Shown in pieces: positions 39,001 through 48,261 of a DNA stretch of 64,000 nucleotides. How positions within the stretch are numbered: the first letter of the stretch is position 1; each line of letters opens with the position of its first letter. This DNA is from Barthelona sp. PCE (taxonomy: Eukaryota > Metamonada: BaSk clade), in the NCBI GenBank assembly GCA_040285745.1, contig JAUFOR010000002.1, positions 1,612,001-1,676,000 on the forward strand, given 5' to 3'. The notes under the pieces are model-generated. The model did no database searches and was not told the origin of the DNA. It saw only the letters and a program-made list of their open reading frames with translations. The translations under genes were made by a program, and so were the position numbers.

Positions 39001-39959
39001 AACTGTTTTTCAATCCACTTGATGTATTTTCCATTACAGTTTACGGAATTATGCCTTACATAGATGTGATTTATTATGTTTTATTTGTCTTATTCTTCTT
39101 GTTCCCTCATCATATGCTGAGTTTAGTTGAATTATGCTTTTGTTGTATATGCACTATAGTTTTTGGCAGTTTATTTGGTATTATACCAATGATCCTTGGA
39201 GTTCCAGTTGCTTTCTTAATATTTTTTAACAGATATAGAAAATTCTTCATCGCTTCAGTGTTTATTGCAACACTTTTCTTTGAATACAATAAGATACTAA
39301 TCTTCTTTCCTCTTTTCATCATTATATTTAGAAATAGACCAAACGAGAACAAGTTATTTGAAAATAGAATTGGTCAAAATAATTTGTTATCAATCAACTA
39401 TTTCGTTCTTCCTTATATGACCAAGCTGACACTAATCAAATACTTCCCTATTTCAACACAGGACTTTTATACCATGATAGATCGGAAATGGCACACTTTA
39501 GCAAGTTATGAAGGGTTTAATGTTCTATTTTTATTACCATTATTATCAATGCCTGTGATGTATGGTTGGTGTTACATGCAGATACGGAAGTTAGCGGATA
39601 GTAAGTACGATTACCGTCAGTTTTTGTTCATAGTTTTGATTGGAAGAAGTTTCTATGAATTTATCAGCTATATTGGCCATGATCTATTACCCAATTTATT
39701 ATTTTTAATCGTTTTAATGGCATTCATTGCATTTGCCAAGCCGTTTAACAAACTCAATTCTCTCATTACAAAGGTTCTAATTGTTCTTATGCTAACAAAC
39801 CTTATGTATGAAATTTCGAAGAGATTTTCAGTCACTTCCACAGCCTTAATATTTTTACCCTCTCTTGTTGTACTTATTAAGGCATTTCAAACAAGTTCAT
39901 TGCTGAAAAGCAATGACATATCCAAATCAAATAATTATAGTTATTTATTAGACTTGTAA
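36009..39959 (+). CDS. Giant surface protein: signal peptide, repetitive ectodomain, Cys-rich module, multi-pass C-terminus
   Basis: The protein is 1316 residues; the second ATG (36015) may be the true start of the signal peptide (MKKFIQFLILLWASISVCVA). Residues about 25-760 are Asn/Ser/Ile-rich repeating strands (patterns such as NVTFKTVSKK, SNIVTIENIPNMSI) compatible with a parallel beta-helix, with many NxS/T sites. A Cys-rich module follows (about 760-890: CRGGFGWDE, CTPCTTGYQQL, HGPGCTQC) similar to GCC2/GCC3 or EGF-like knots. About eight to ten membrane spans run from about 915 to 1300. This layout recurs in surface proteins of ciliates and parabasalids, where the end resembles TRP-like or receptor modules. 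A role as adhesin or environmental sensor is plausible. Confidence 0.7.
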   Translation: MHMKKFIQFLILLWASISVCVAANTVINDDKVVIVITEGQNLISDISSKTVVQLLWDTPVVYALLVIENSNVNVELNFSLLFPTDFSIITVKQSNVTFKTVSKKRTLAADLFAVHDSFIYDSMIEYVGSVAYFNNTILDSLLTKIDQVNVKDCTISDITITKSKTVYFNNISLNTVLPTSVESNIVTIENIPNMSISLFLRAENIVFRNIVAGDISLSFERRLNITMTNVFVHSDIRLLSGLLQSISAESVSLKNVSARKFLFVRMIVEDMTITEPYFNGLNTVVSFSYSHIDKLTIINSIFSNHYYNWDVSDQSEMRTVYIKNVTYINIVDDFLDKPLFPVNVQVLDIKQAMFINVEPRTASKDNIPNIKKCSISNSTFFESDIVFSAETYSFETVIFEKTSFGHPIHVEWMYNIVIRNCTSVSQIVSTPIFTHNSVSVVNLNMIDSSIARDIFQNIRYHENIHISFRNIRIENSFTSSIFKTEKYGHFNSVVFDGIIILNSVIEHLFFSDITNHIDSMSIYNIHIGGGSSEGIIRCSTTSFTSINNAIDVKSVKIQKTLLPYFLYTTRVFNISVSNSFFDLAEKGVGFVLSSDEEIHFSMINITVSLNALSLWSIHNGKERLFVDMKNSYFNVTDKSKLCMIYSSNHQLHSSSNVTIDGDRLLTNMVSDHYLDDGFLLKVGMNTISSSSVQLVFGYMKKIDILYVTFYPFNWETLHVHDYVILPMRKIDVLSEDLWVTVFGVKFGVLSNGKPNGIACRGGFGWDEKNSRCTPCTTGYQQLQIFEKPTCKLDTKLDHLSYMDLDAITGAMYRVPLGFFVLEMNNTVTLVDCMNSFCPGGQVMPGLSGLAITEFDKRYAIYQYNNISISEFNGCIQGHHGPGCTQCIKQEVINGIFYVGYQIISYGCVMIPDKYINYVTIMFCIHCLLLFLAMKNWHLLSKIRWTAFMPKETIVTDFETFEVISTIKNFVLVIYPLVVTTSNSSTVMPGDNLFSFIFKLFFNPLDVFSITVYGIMPYIDVIYYVLFVLFFLFPHHMLSLVELCFCCICTIVFGSLFGIIPMILGVPVAFLIFFNRYRKFFIASVFIATLFFEYNKILIFFPLFIIIFRNRPNENKLFENRIGQNNLLSINYFVLPYMTKLTLIKYFPISTQDFYTMIDRKWHTLASYEGFNVLFLLPLLSMPVMYGWCYMQIRKLADSKYDYRQFLFIVLIGRSFYEFISYIGHDLLPNLLFLIVLMAFIAFAKPFNKLNSLITKVLIVLMLTNLMYEISKRFSVTSTALIFLPSLVVLIKAFQTSSLLKSNDISKSNNYSYLLDL

Positions 39960-40212
39960 ATAGTATTTATGTTTGAGCATAAGTGTAATCGCAACATTCA
40001 AAAGGACTTGTCAGGTGGTTGAATCTCAAAAAAAGCAAGAAAGAAAGTTTTGGAAACTTATCCCCATTAACCCCAAATTCCAAGCCTCTCAAGTGTCAAC
40101 CCTCCTCCTTTGAGTTTGTATTCCAAAACTATTGAGTTGGTCTACTTTTGCTTGCTAATTCTTTTACAACCCTTTAAACCTCTTCTTTACGACTGACAGG
40201 CTTGCTTTAGCT

Positions 40213-43200
40213 ATGGATACCTTTTACTCAGTCGAAATTGCTTCTGACAGCAACCAGAAGATGGCTTGCCTCCATCCATTTGCTCCCCTTTTAGCTATGG
40301 GTGGAGAAGATAATACTCTCGAGCTTTGGAATTATGATACCAATACCAAGCTTTTCACTCTTGAATGTGAGTTCAACGTAAGATGTGCCATCTTCCTTCC
40401 AATAGCTGATATGTTGGTCGTTGGTGGTTACTCTGAAACATTGCTGTTCTTCAGCATTTCTTCAGGGGAGCAGCTTGACCAGTTAGATCTTGGTCACAAG
40501 GCTTTCTGTATTGACATTTCTCCAGCCGCTGATCAGTTGCTGATTGGTGGTAACCAAAAAGTTTCTATGCTTTCTCTGGAGACTCTGGAGGTCACCAAAG
40601 TGTACACTGGATGGACCAAGGATGTTATGAAGGTTCTTTTTGTTCAGGACGACATGTTTTATGTTATTCTTTACGCAAACATTCTTCTTAAATTCAACGT
40701 TGATGAAGATGATTACTGCGCCCGTAAGCAGCTAGCCGGTGAGGCAGCGCGTCAATACGGTTCGTATCACATTCTGGATCAACCAGTCATCTTTACATTC
40801 CTGCAAGGTACAGAAACGATTCGTCTTCTTGACTCTGATCTGGAAATTTTCCAAGAGGGTAATCCCAACCGTTCTATGCTTACAGCTGACGGTTTCCCAT
40901 TACTTCCCTACTCATTCAGTCTGACAAAAACAGCGTCTGTTGCCATTGTTGATGTTCGTAATCTTCATGAATATGGAAACATTTCTGCCCCTTCTTTCAA
41001 TGGTTATACAGGCTACTATCTACAATGTCAGTTCATGGGTTTTGCCTATGCACACCCTGATCCAGCCGGTGTTCGTGTCATGTCACTCATCAGCCGTGAC
41101 ACTCTAAGATTGCTTAATCTCCTGCACTTTGATCTGGGCTGCCTTTTACAGCCTATTCTTCGTTCTTATAAGGCTGAAAGTATGGATGATTACCTTGACT
41201 TCACACAGAACGTCATCAAGTTCCTCAGCTGTGACAACAGCAACAGTAATTTCGTCAATTCAATGGCCGAAACACTGCAACGTCTTATTGGTCTTGTCTT
41301 TGTCGGCAGAATCATTGCATTTGATACATTTGCTCGTATTCTTAAACAGTATCCTCACGATGTATCTTACAGCACTGCTGATGCTCAACTTATCCTCACC
41401 AGTCTCAATGATCAGATGGCTGCCATTCCCCACGTGATCAGTATGCTTGAGCGCACATCTCTACCCCATACGTTTCTTCCTGTTGTTCAGCATGCTGTTA
41501 AGTCAAACGAAGGAATGCGCATTCTTGATAAGATTACAGAGAATCTTGAATCTTTCCAAGCCTTGACCAGTGCTCGTCAGCGCAAGCTCATGGAGAAACT
41601 CAAGGAAGTTCTTGATGGAAAGATGGATGTGAATGATTGGATTCGCCTTTGTCAGGTCCTACATCAAACTGATTTCAGCTCTGATACTTTTCTGGCTGAG
41701 ATGGTAATCAAGACTGAAGACTCTATGATTAAGATGCGTACTGAGGTTGACGATCTTAAACGCGTTAATGCTTCACTTGAAGCATCGTTAGAGCAGGTCT
41801 TAGCAATGCAAGATAACAATGGCGAGCTGCAAAAAGCTCGTAACGAGTGTGAATCTTATATTGCTAATGTTGAAGAATCGCTGAAGCTTCCACAGTTTGA
41901 AGTCAGTGAGAACTTTGTCCGTAATCTCCAGATTCTAAACAATGACGTTGATGACGTTATTAGTACCATCACTGAAACCCAAAAGATGTTGTCTGAATGT
42001 TATAGTCAGAATGATTATGGCGATATTCTCACTCATCTTCACCATTTTCGTAAAGCCCTCGAAATCATAGATCGCTTTTTGCCTAATTTCGAGTTGTGTT
42101 ACAAGTTCCTTGTTGAACATGACACAGTCACTTCGAGGGTCATGGGTGTTAATGCGATCTACAACTACGATGACATGAGTAATCATCTGGATGCTGTGCT
42201 TAATTCTAGCGGGTTTTACACCATACTGCATCCCATTTATTCAAAGAAACTCAACGCACTCCGTGGAAGAGTCAAGATTGTTGGTAATCTACGTGATGCT
42301 GTTCTCCAGCTTGTCTCAAAGGTTAACGTGAAGAGCGTTTTCCCAATCATCACATTCCTTAAGAATCAGTTAACTCTTCTGGTCAACGGTTTTGATACAC
42401 TGTTTACTCTCTCATCTCGACACACTGATGCCCTTAAGGAATATGTTCGTGCAAAAAGCGCTCTCAAGGCAATCAAAGATAAGGAGGAGGCTACCTCTAT
42501 CCTCTTTGATATTTCTGACATGGTACATAACACTGAGAAGAGAAATCTTGAGGAACAGGTTGCCAAGTGCCTGGAAATTCTTGATGTTCTCACTGCACAC
42601 TCTGAGCGTATCACTTCATCTCCCGTTTTTAGTTCTTTTGTTGAGTCGTTTTTGCCCAGTTTCTCCATTAACAAGCGTTCTTTTGAGTATTTTGCTCACT
42701 TCAAGATGCAGGTTAACGGTTTCGAGCTTAAGTCCCACTTCATTGATGATTCAGTAGATCCCTCACCACGTACATACTTCCGTAACGGTGATTTCATCGT
42801 TCAACTTGATGTCAAAAGCTTTGACGACTTCCAGTTCTATATGGACCTCCGAAAGTACGGTGTTGTGTCTGTGCTCAATCCCCAGAGCATCACTTTCTGC
42901 TATCAATCTCCTGATACAACTGAAGTTGATTACAATACTCTCCCTCTCAAGTGCATTCGTCTTCGCTTCGATGTGGATGGCTTAAATTTGATTTCTCTCA
43001 GTGGTTTATTGAACATGTGCAACCCTGACGATGACAAGAAGCGTATCATCTGTCTGAAGATGCTAGAATTCATTGATTCTTGTAGTAAGAAGGGTATCAA
43101 CAACGTGAAAATTAACTTGAGCAATATCTTTGTCTCTAACGTCACCAAGATGGCTACTACCAACAAGAAGTTCAACGTGTTATTCCTCCCCTTCTCTGTC

Positions 43201-44901
43201 TGCCGCTCGTTTGATCCAGCATACATTGAGCTTCCACATCTCAAAAAGGAAGGTGTTGATGTCTTTTCAACACGAAACTTGTTTGAATTTGCCAAAATCT
43301 CCCTCTTCCTTTACATTGGTGACTCTTACGCTGCATTGGAGACCATGGAGATTTATGATACGTTGCCCGAGACTGCACCCAGTGATCTCATTTGCGCATG
43401 CCTGACACCGGATGAGTCATATTCGTCTATCCAGATGCTTCATCAGTCATTTATCAAGGAGACTAACGCTTATATCAAGTCACAAAGCACATCTCTCATG
43501 TCGGATAGTGATTTTGTCATGTCGCTGAGGCACACGTCACGTAACTACCGTACTAATGTTCAATTACGTGTTTCGTCAAAGAAGGAGAACACAGTAGGCT
43601 TCCTCTCAAAGATTTACACCGTCAAGAATACTTTCACTGTTGAGGATTTCATTGCTGTCTTTACAAACAAGGCACGCCTAATGCCATCAGATGATTCCTT
43701 GGACGAATTCAACTACATTGTTGAGTTTGAAGAAGAGGGTGATTTTATTGATGGCTTTGAGGAGTTCCTTAACGATCTCACGGCTAACAATCATCGATAC
43801 ACAGAGCTGCTCACAACCTTCCTCAACCCAATTCCCAGCGAGGAACTGGGACTTGCTCTTGGTCAGTTTATGCTCAGTGCTATCGTATTTGGTGTATCTG
43901 TTCCACGTCATCTCTTCTCTCCTTTGGTCTACCAAAGTCTTTCAAGTGGATTTGCAGAGTTTTTTGAGCATCCAACAACAAACGAGTTCTCAACATGTTT
44001 CCCTCTTGTTGCAAGAAATTTTGTCAAACTCAAGCTGGCACCGTTCCTCATCCCTGACGCAATGTTTAACTTCAGTGATGTTGGTCTCGATTCTAAGGAG
44101 GTTAAGTCTCTTGGGGAACTCGAGGAGTATTTTGTTCTTTTCAAGCAACGTTACATCCAGTCATATAAGAAGTTTGGTTTTGCAATCAACAGCCGTTTTA
44201 ATATGATATCTGCTCTGAGTGTCATCTTGAAGTCATGCAACAGTGTAGTCCTTGATCAGTTGCTATTCTCGACTCCTAAACTCTCTGCTGAGAAGGCACT
44301 CAGCTGCTTCAACATGTTTGCTCTCAGCAACAGCATGCGTAATGCCTTCACAACATTCATTCAAGAGCTTTCTGACACAATGCGTGCCCAGTTCGTCTAT
44401 CACTGTTCGAATTCATTCAACCCACGTGTTCCTGTCGATATCAAGTTACAGCCTCTCGATACCATGATGCCAAACGTTAACTTGTGCTCAAATGAACTCT
44501 TTGTACCCAACAAGGCTGCCGTCCTTGGTGTTGGTCTTGATGCAATCATGAATAACACTCTTCCATTCCACTTCCGCAAAATTATTGTCCAGAAGTACTC
44601 ACGCTTGACGGATAAGGACATTGCTGAGATGAACATTCGTCTCAAGAACGCCCCCCTCATGACAATTGATTTCAACAAGATTGCCGATGTTCCCACTCGC
44701 AGAGTATGTCCTCAGTGTTTGTTTGAGTTCGAACGTGGTGGTAGTGAGGGATGTAAGAGCTCTGCATGCCCTGGTTGCGGTTGTGAGTTCTGTTACTCAT
44801 GTCTTAATCTTGGCTGTGGTCACTATGACAAGTGTCCGGTTGCTCCTCGTCAGGTTATCACAATGGATGATGTTATGAACGTCATTAACAAGTTCAAGTA
44901 A
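40213..44901 (+). CDS. WD40 protein with HECT-like and RING2-like C-terminal modules
   Basis: The 1562-residue protein has four zones. Residues 1-320 are a WD40 propeller (KMACLHPFAPLLAMGGEDNTLELWN at the start). Residues 430-800 are helical with coiled coil. About 1170-1450 follows HECT E3 ligases: an N-lobe entry NYIVEFEEEGDFIDGFEEF, then LGLALGQFMLSAIVFGVSVP, then LSDTMRAQFVYHCSNSFNPRVP, and a cysteine C1425 in NLCSNELFVP at the place of the catalytic Cys in TCFNxLxLP. The tail 1499-1541 has CPQC, then GGSEGCKSSAC, CGCEFC, YSC and a final His-Cys, the spacing of an RBR RING2 domain, with C1514 at the acceptor-cysteine position. A segment near 965-1000 recalls a degenerate kinase loop. I infer a ubiquitin ligase; the HECT part is divergent and needs structural confirmation. 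Confidence 0.6.
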   Translation: MDTFYSVEIASDSNQKMACLHPFAPLLAMGGEDNTLELWNYDTNTKLFTLECEFNVRCAIFLPIADMLVVGGYSETLLFFSISSGEQLDQLDLGHKAFCIDISPAADQLLIGGNQKVSMLSLETLEVTKVYTGWTKDVMKVLFVQDDMFYVILYANILLKFNVDEDDYCARKQLAGEAARQYGSYHILDQPVIFTFLQGTETIRLLDSDLEIFQEGNPNRSMLTADGFPLLPYSFSLTKTASVAIVDVRNLHEYGNISAPSFNGYTGYYLQCQFMGFAYAHPDPAGVRVMSLISRDTLRLLNLLHFDLGCLLQPILRSYKAESMDDYLDFTQNVIKFLSCDNSNSNFVNSMAETLQRLIGLVFVGRIIAFDTFARILKQYPHDVSYSTADAQLILTSLNDQMAAIPHVISMLERTSLPHTFLPVVQHAVKSNEGMRILDKITENLESFQALTSARQRKLMEKLKEVLDGKMDVNDWIRLCQVLHQTDFSSDTFLAEMVIKTEDSMIKMRTEVDDLKRVNASLEASLEQVLAMQDNNGELQKARNECESYIANVEESLKLPQFEVSENFVRNLQILNNDVDDVISTITETQKMLSECYSQNDYGDILTHLHHFRKALEIIDRFLPNFELCYKFLVEHDTVTSRVMGVNAIYNYDDMSNHLDAVLNSSGFYTILHPIYSKKLNALRGRVKIVGNLRDAVLQLVSKVNVKSVFPIITFLKNQLTLLVNGFDTLFTLSSRHTDALKEYVRAKSALKAIKDKEEATSILFDISDMVHNTEKRNLEEQVAKCLEILDVLTAHSERITSSPVFSSFVESFLPSFSINKRSFEYFAHFKMQVNGFELKSHFIDDSVDPSPRTYFRNGDFIVQLDVKSFDDFQFYMDLRKYGVVSVLNPQSITFCYQSPDTTEVDYNTLPLKCIRLRFDVDGLNLISLSGLLNMCNPDDDKKRIICLKMLEFIDSCSKKGINNVKINLSNIFVSNVTKMATTNKKFNVLFLPFSVCRSFDPAYIELPHLKKEGVDVFSTRNLFEFAKISLFLYIGDSYAALETMEIYDTLPETAPSDLICACLTPDESYSSIQMLHQSFIKETNAYIKSQSTSLMSDSDFVMSLRHTSRNYRTNVQLRVSSKKENTVGFLSKIYTVKNTFTVEDFIAVFTNKARLMPSDDSLDEFNYIVEFEEEGDFIDGFEEFLNDLTANNHRYTELLTTFLNPIPSEELGLALGQFMLSAIVFGVSVPRHLFSPLVYQSLSSGFAEFFEHPTTNEFSTCFPLVARNFVKLKLAPFLIPDAMFNFSDVGLDSKEVKSLGELEEYFVLFKQRYIQSYKKFGFAINSRFNMISALSVILKSCNSVVLDQLLFSTPKLSAEKALSCFNMFALSNSMRNAFTTFIQELSDTMRAQFVYHCSNSFNPRVPVDIKLQPLDTMMPNVNLCSNELFVPNKAAVLGVGLDAIMNNTLPFHFRKIIVQKYSRLTDKDIAEMNIRLKNAPLMTIDFNKIADVPTRRVCPQCLFEFERGGSEGCKSSACPGCGCEFCYSCLNLGCGHYDKCPVAPRQVITMDDVMNVINKFK

Positions 44902-44918
44902 ACCACATGTTTATTTTT

Positions 44919-46988
44919 TTAAACTTCATAACATGAACTATTTCGAATGTTTGAATCTATATATCCTTGAAGCGAAAACGGTTTTGTTTCGAAACTCCAG
45001 TCAAAAGTATTAATGCTATTTCTTGTAAAAGTGAGTAAAAACAACTCTCTTCCTGATCTGATAATAAAAACATGTTTCAGATCATCTCTTTGAATTGGAT
45101 ATACTGGAAAAACATCTAATATGAGAAACCCATTCACTAAAACATCAATTTTGTTCAGTCCAGCATCTAAGTAAAAAATTTCAGTCGCAGTAAATACCAT
45201 AATAAAATAAACATCTCGAACAACAAATGCAAACGCATACAACACAAATTCTGAACAGAAAACACCTGCTTCTTTCAGGTCTTCACCATCAACAGAAATT
45301 ATTGAGATGTAATTGCAGTCTGCAATAATACAAAGTCCTCCATCGAATGTACTGGAGAGCAGCCGCACTGTGCCTGTGTACTTCTTAGCCTTTAATTCAG
45401 TGCTGATGATTAGATACTCATGTGAATCATCTTCACTTGCTTGAAGCACAAAGAACTGTACTCCAAAACCAATAGATGTTTTATATAGAATGAAAGAACC
45501 ATGTTGCGTTGTCTTAAATGATAAAATCCCATCAGAAACACACTCACGTGGGAAAAACAAAAGAGTTCCTGTATAGTCATCAATAACAGTAAAGCTATTA
45601 TAAATTGCTGTTCTTTCCTCACTGGATGAGAGATCACTGCACCTTGCCTGTCCAAATGAGTCCGTTGAAGCAATAATACCATCACTAAATGAGCTTGTAA
45701 CCCGAAACGAAGGATAACTAAAATATGAACACATGTGTCGCGGTGATACGTGCATGAAACAACGATGTGACTCGAAACATGCACTTATGGTTCTGTTTTC
45801 TGTGTGAAATACCGGCCTGCTCAACATAAAAATTGAATGCTTCAAGTAATCATATCTGAAAGTAAAATCTCTACTTAAAAGACTCACAGATGCAAGAATT
45901 GACACAGATGTCCTGGTGGGATCGATTAAAAACACCATTCCTGAAACAACTCGGATATCGCTTCCATCTGGAATGCTCAGCGGTTCGCTGACAAGACGCA
46001 GTGTACCTTCTGCCATCACAGTGTATATCTTGAACTCATGAACAACCAGTAGTATAGTTGGTGTGTAACTGCTCAACAGAAAAACTCTGAAAGAACAATC
46101 TGGCTCAGTGTATTTACGACTATTCAATGGTGTTCTCTTTGCTGCTTCGCCGAATTTCTGACCAAGAGGATGGCTAAAATTGATCGGAAATGTGTAATCA
46201 TTCAATACTGTATCCAAATATTTGTCGAAAAGACATACTCGTAAAGATGGAATATCCTCACTAAATCTATTGGCAAACGTGATTCCACCAATCCTGCCTA
46301 ATTCATTGAAGGCGTATATTTGAAAATTACCCTCTAATTTAACTCTTCTCTTCATCTCTACACTAGAATTTGTGAATGTTAAACTCCAATCCAAATCATC
46401 AGAAAATATGGAGTTCCCTGAGTGCATTCCAATGACAGGCTTACCAAATAGAGGAAATATGTTTCCGTCTTTCCATTGGGCATTAGGTTCTAAAGCAACA
46501 TGATAATAGATCCAATTATTTTCTTCTTTTACCAACACAACCAGATAGTTCCGTAAACAAATCATAGAATCTATCTTTTCGTTAACAGAAAGATCAAATT
46601 TGATCTCAAAATGTTGTACATTAATAGCATAAGGTACATATGAAAAAAAAAACTGTTTCACTAAAAATATCACTGATGAGCTACCAGAATGTGTGCTGTT
46701 GAAGCAATCGTCTCCCATGGAATGTACAAAATTAAGCTTGAAGCTCCATAAGTTACTTTGAACGTCTATTGAAAAATACTCAGACGAAAAAAAAGGTAAA
46801 GCACACATCTGATACCATAACGTGTCTACTTTGATCCCTCTACGAAGATGCTTTGAAGATAATAACCTCTTTCGTACGCTCCTCACTGATAAATGTGAGG
46901 TAAATGCATTCATGTCAACGATTTGCCTTAATCCCCTCTTTGGAAAGTCAGGAATTTGCCCTAGAAGTGGCCTTGCTAACACTTCCAT
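44919..46988 (-). CDS. Hypothetical beta-rich protein, 689 residues
   Basis: The open frame reaches back to a GTG at 47093. ATGs occur at 47048 and 46988; the latter (MEVLARPLLGQIPDFP) is preferred because the intervening stretch is pyrimidine-rich like the leaders of neighbouring genes. The protein consists mostly of irregular beta strands of 10-15 residues with interspersed aromatic residues, and may be a propeller. A Ser/Thr-rich segment occurs mid-protein. No enzyme motif or membrane span is apparent. It converges on the HECT-like gene with only 17 bases between stops. Function is unknown. Confidence 0.6.
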   Translation of the reverse strand: MEVLARPLLGQIPDFPKRGLRQIVDMNAFTSHLSVRSVRKRLLSSKHLRRGIKVDTLWYQMCALPFFSSEYFSIDVQSNLWSFKLNFVHSMGDDCFNSTHSGSSSVIFLVKQFFFSYVPYAINVQHFEIKFDLSVNEKIDSMICLRNYLVVLVKEENNWIYYHVALEPNAQWKDGNIFPLFGKPVIGMHSGNSIFSDDLDWSLTFTNSSVEMKRRVKLEGNFQIYAFNELGRIGGITFANRFSEDIPSLRVCLFDKYLDTVLNDYTFPINFSHPLGQKFGEAAKRTPLNSRKYTEPDCSFRVFLLSSYTPTILLVVHEFKIYTVMAEGTLRLVSEPLSIPDGSDIRVVSGMVFLIDPTRTSVSILASVSLLSRDFTFRYDYLKHSIFMLSRPVFHTENRTISACFESHRCFMHVSPRHMCSYFSYPSFRVTSSFSDGIIASTDSFGQARCSDLSSSEERTAIYNSFTVIDDYTGTLLFFPRECVSDGILSFKTTQHGSFILYKTSIGFGVQFFVLQASEDDSHEYLIISTELKAKKYTGTVRLLSSTFDGGLCIIADCNYISIISVDGEDLKEAGVFCSEFVLYAFAFVVRDVYFIMVFTATEIFYLDAGLNKIDVLVNGFLILDVFPVYPIQRDDLKHVFIIRSGRELFLLTFTRNSINTFDWSFETKPFSLQGYIDSNIRNSSCYEV

Positions 46989-47143
46989 GTCAAAATGTGA
47001 GAAAAGGAGATATGAATGCAAAACAAGAAAAGTGAAACAATTGCACATACTAATAATACGTTTTAAACGTTTTAAGGAACAATCACACCACACTTAAGGA
47101 ATGAAAAGATAGAATCGTTGGTTCTACTTTACTTCCCCTTTTC

Positions 47144-47818
47144 ATGGTTCGAACAACTATTAGACGAACGCCAGTCAAAAAAACACCTGGGAAAAAGACA
47201 GCTAACGAGCTCAAGCTGATCAAAAACACACTGGAAAGCATCAAAGCAGAGAATGATGAACAAACGAGTATTTTATTGGATTCTGTGAATACACAAACTT
47301 TGGGACTTAAAGAACAAATCGAAAGCGTCATGCAAACGCAGCTGTTACAACTTGAAAATAGTGAAAATAGTGAGTCTCGAATAGATGGTCTTGCAAACAT
47401 TATCAATCAACAACAACAAGACATTGATATGTTGAAGAAAGAACTAAGTGAAACCAGAAATGAACACATGAACAAACAAGCAGAAATACAAAGCTCAGTG
47501 CTGGATTTACAAAAAAGAAATACAGCTGAATTCATAAATATTGAAGAAAACTTTGATAAGCTACATAACAGCATTGAAATATGTTTGGGATTTGAAGGTC
47601 TAATACGCAAAAATCGTAAAAGTATAGAGACCCTTAGCAATGTTTTGTATAATTTCACAACAACAGTGGAAAATAATATTAGAACTTTAGAAGAATCAGA
47701 AACAAAAAGAAAACAATTGTATAATCAACAAAACGTAAGGATTAACAAAAAAATCCATGTACTTTCAAATGCTTTGAAAAAATTAACAGATTTCGTTGTA
47801 ACTGAGAATACTGAGTAA
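47144..47818 (+). CDS. Small basic coiled-coil protein
   Basis: This 224-residue protein has a very basic N-terminus (MVRTTIRRTPVKKTPGKKT). Nearly the whole remainder is heptad-type coiled coil, for example NELKLIKNTLESIKAENDEQ, INQQQQDIDMLKKELSE and LEESETKRKQLYNQQNVRIN, with a short break near 140-155 (EICLGFEGLIRKN). There is no head or catalytic domain. Such proteins commonly scaffold the kinetochore, centrosome or cytoskeleton; the basic start could bind microtubules or DNA. No orthologue is recognised. Confidence 0.6.
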   Translation: MVRTTIRRTPVKKTPGKKTANELKLIKNTLESIKAENDEQTSILLDSVNTQTLGLKEQIESVMQTQLLQLENSENSESRIDGLANIINQQQQDIDMLKKELSETRNEHMNKQAEIQSSVLDLQKRNTAEFINIEENFDKLHNSIEICLGFEGLIRKNRKSIETLSNVLYNFTTTVENNIRTLEESETKRKQLYNQQNVRINKKIHVLSNALKKLTDFVVTENTE

Positions 47819-47830
47819 ATTTAATATTGT

Positions 47831-48106
47831 TTACCTTGGCCGCCTTACACGATAATGTCTGGAGTATGGACTGCTAGGAGAATCATTCTTATGAATAATT
47901 TTTTTTTCTTCCCTCTTATTCTCCATTTTGTGATAGAAATCATCAGTGAGGAAGTAATCCAACGGCATGATGGGACTATCCGGTTCAGTAAAGCAATCTT
48001 CAGTATCTATATCATTCTCCATAAAATCACTACAGCCTGAGATAACTGATAATTCTGAAACGCCTGTTTCAGTATCTTCAACGGGGGACGAACTACTGCA
48101 CCCCAT
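47831..48106 (-). CDS. Small probable N-myristoylated protein
   Basis: The 91-residue product begins MGCSSSS: glycine at position 2 followed by Cys and Ser is the signature for N-myristoylation with adjacent palmitoylation, which would anchor the protein to a membrane. The rest is acidic (residues 9-55) and then basic with a C-terminal RHYRVRRPR. The stop is 12 bases from the convergent coiled-coil gene. No domain is recognisable; the lipidation signal is the main reason to accept it as a gene. Confidence 0.6.
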   Translation of the reverse strand: MGCSSSSPVEDTETGVSELSVISGCSDFMENDIDTEDCFTEPDSPIMPLDYFLTDDFYHKMENKREEKKIIHKNDSPSSPYSRHYRVRRPR

Positions 48107-48261
48107 TTAATTATCACAGCGTTGAAAGAGGTAAAGAAAGGCAAAACGCCGTATTCATGAGAGAATCTTTACTCCAATGTTTAGGCTGTAAATGGTGCAT
48201 ATCTTGTTTATTGTTTGACTATTAAAGCTAATTTAAACATTTACTAGTTTTAGCGGATTTG

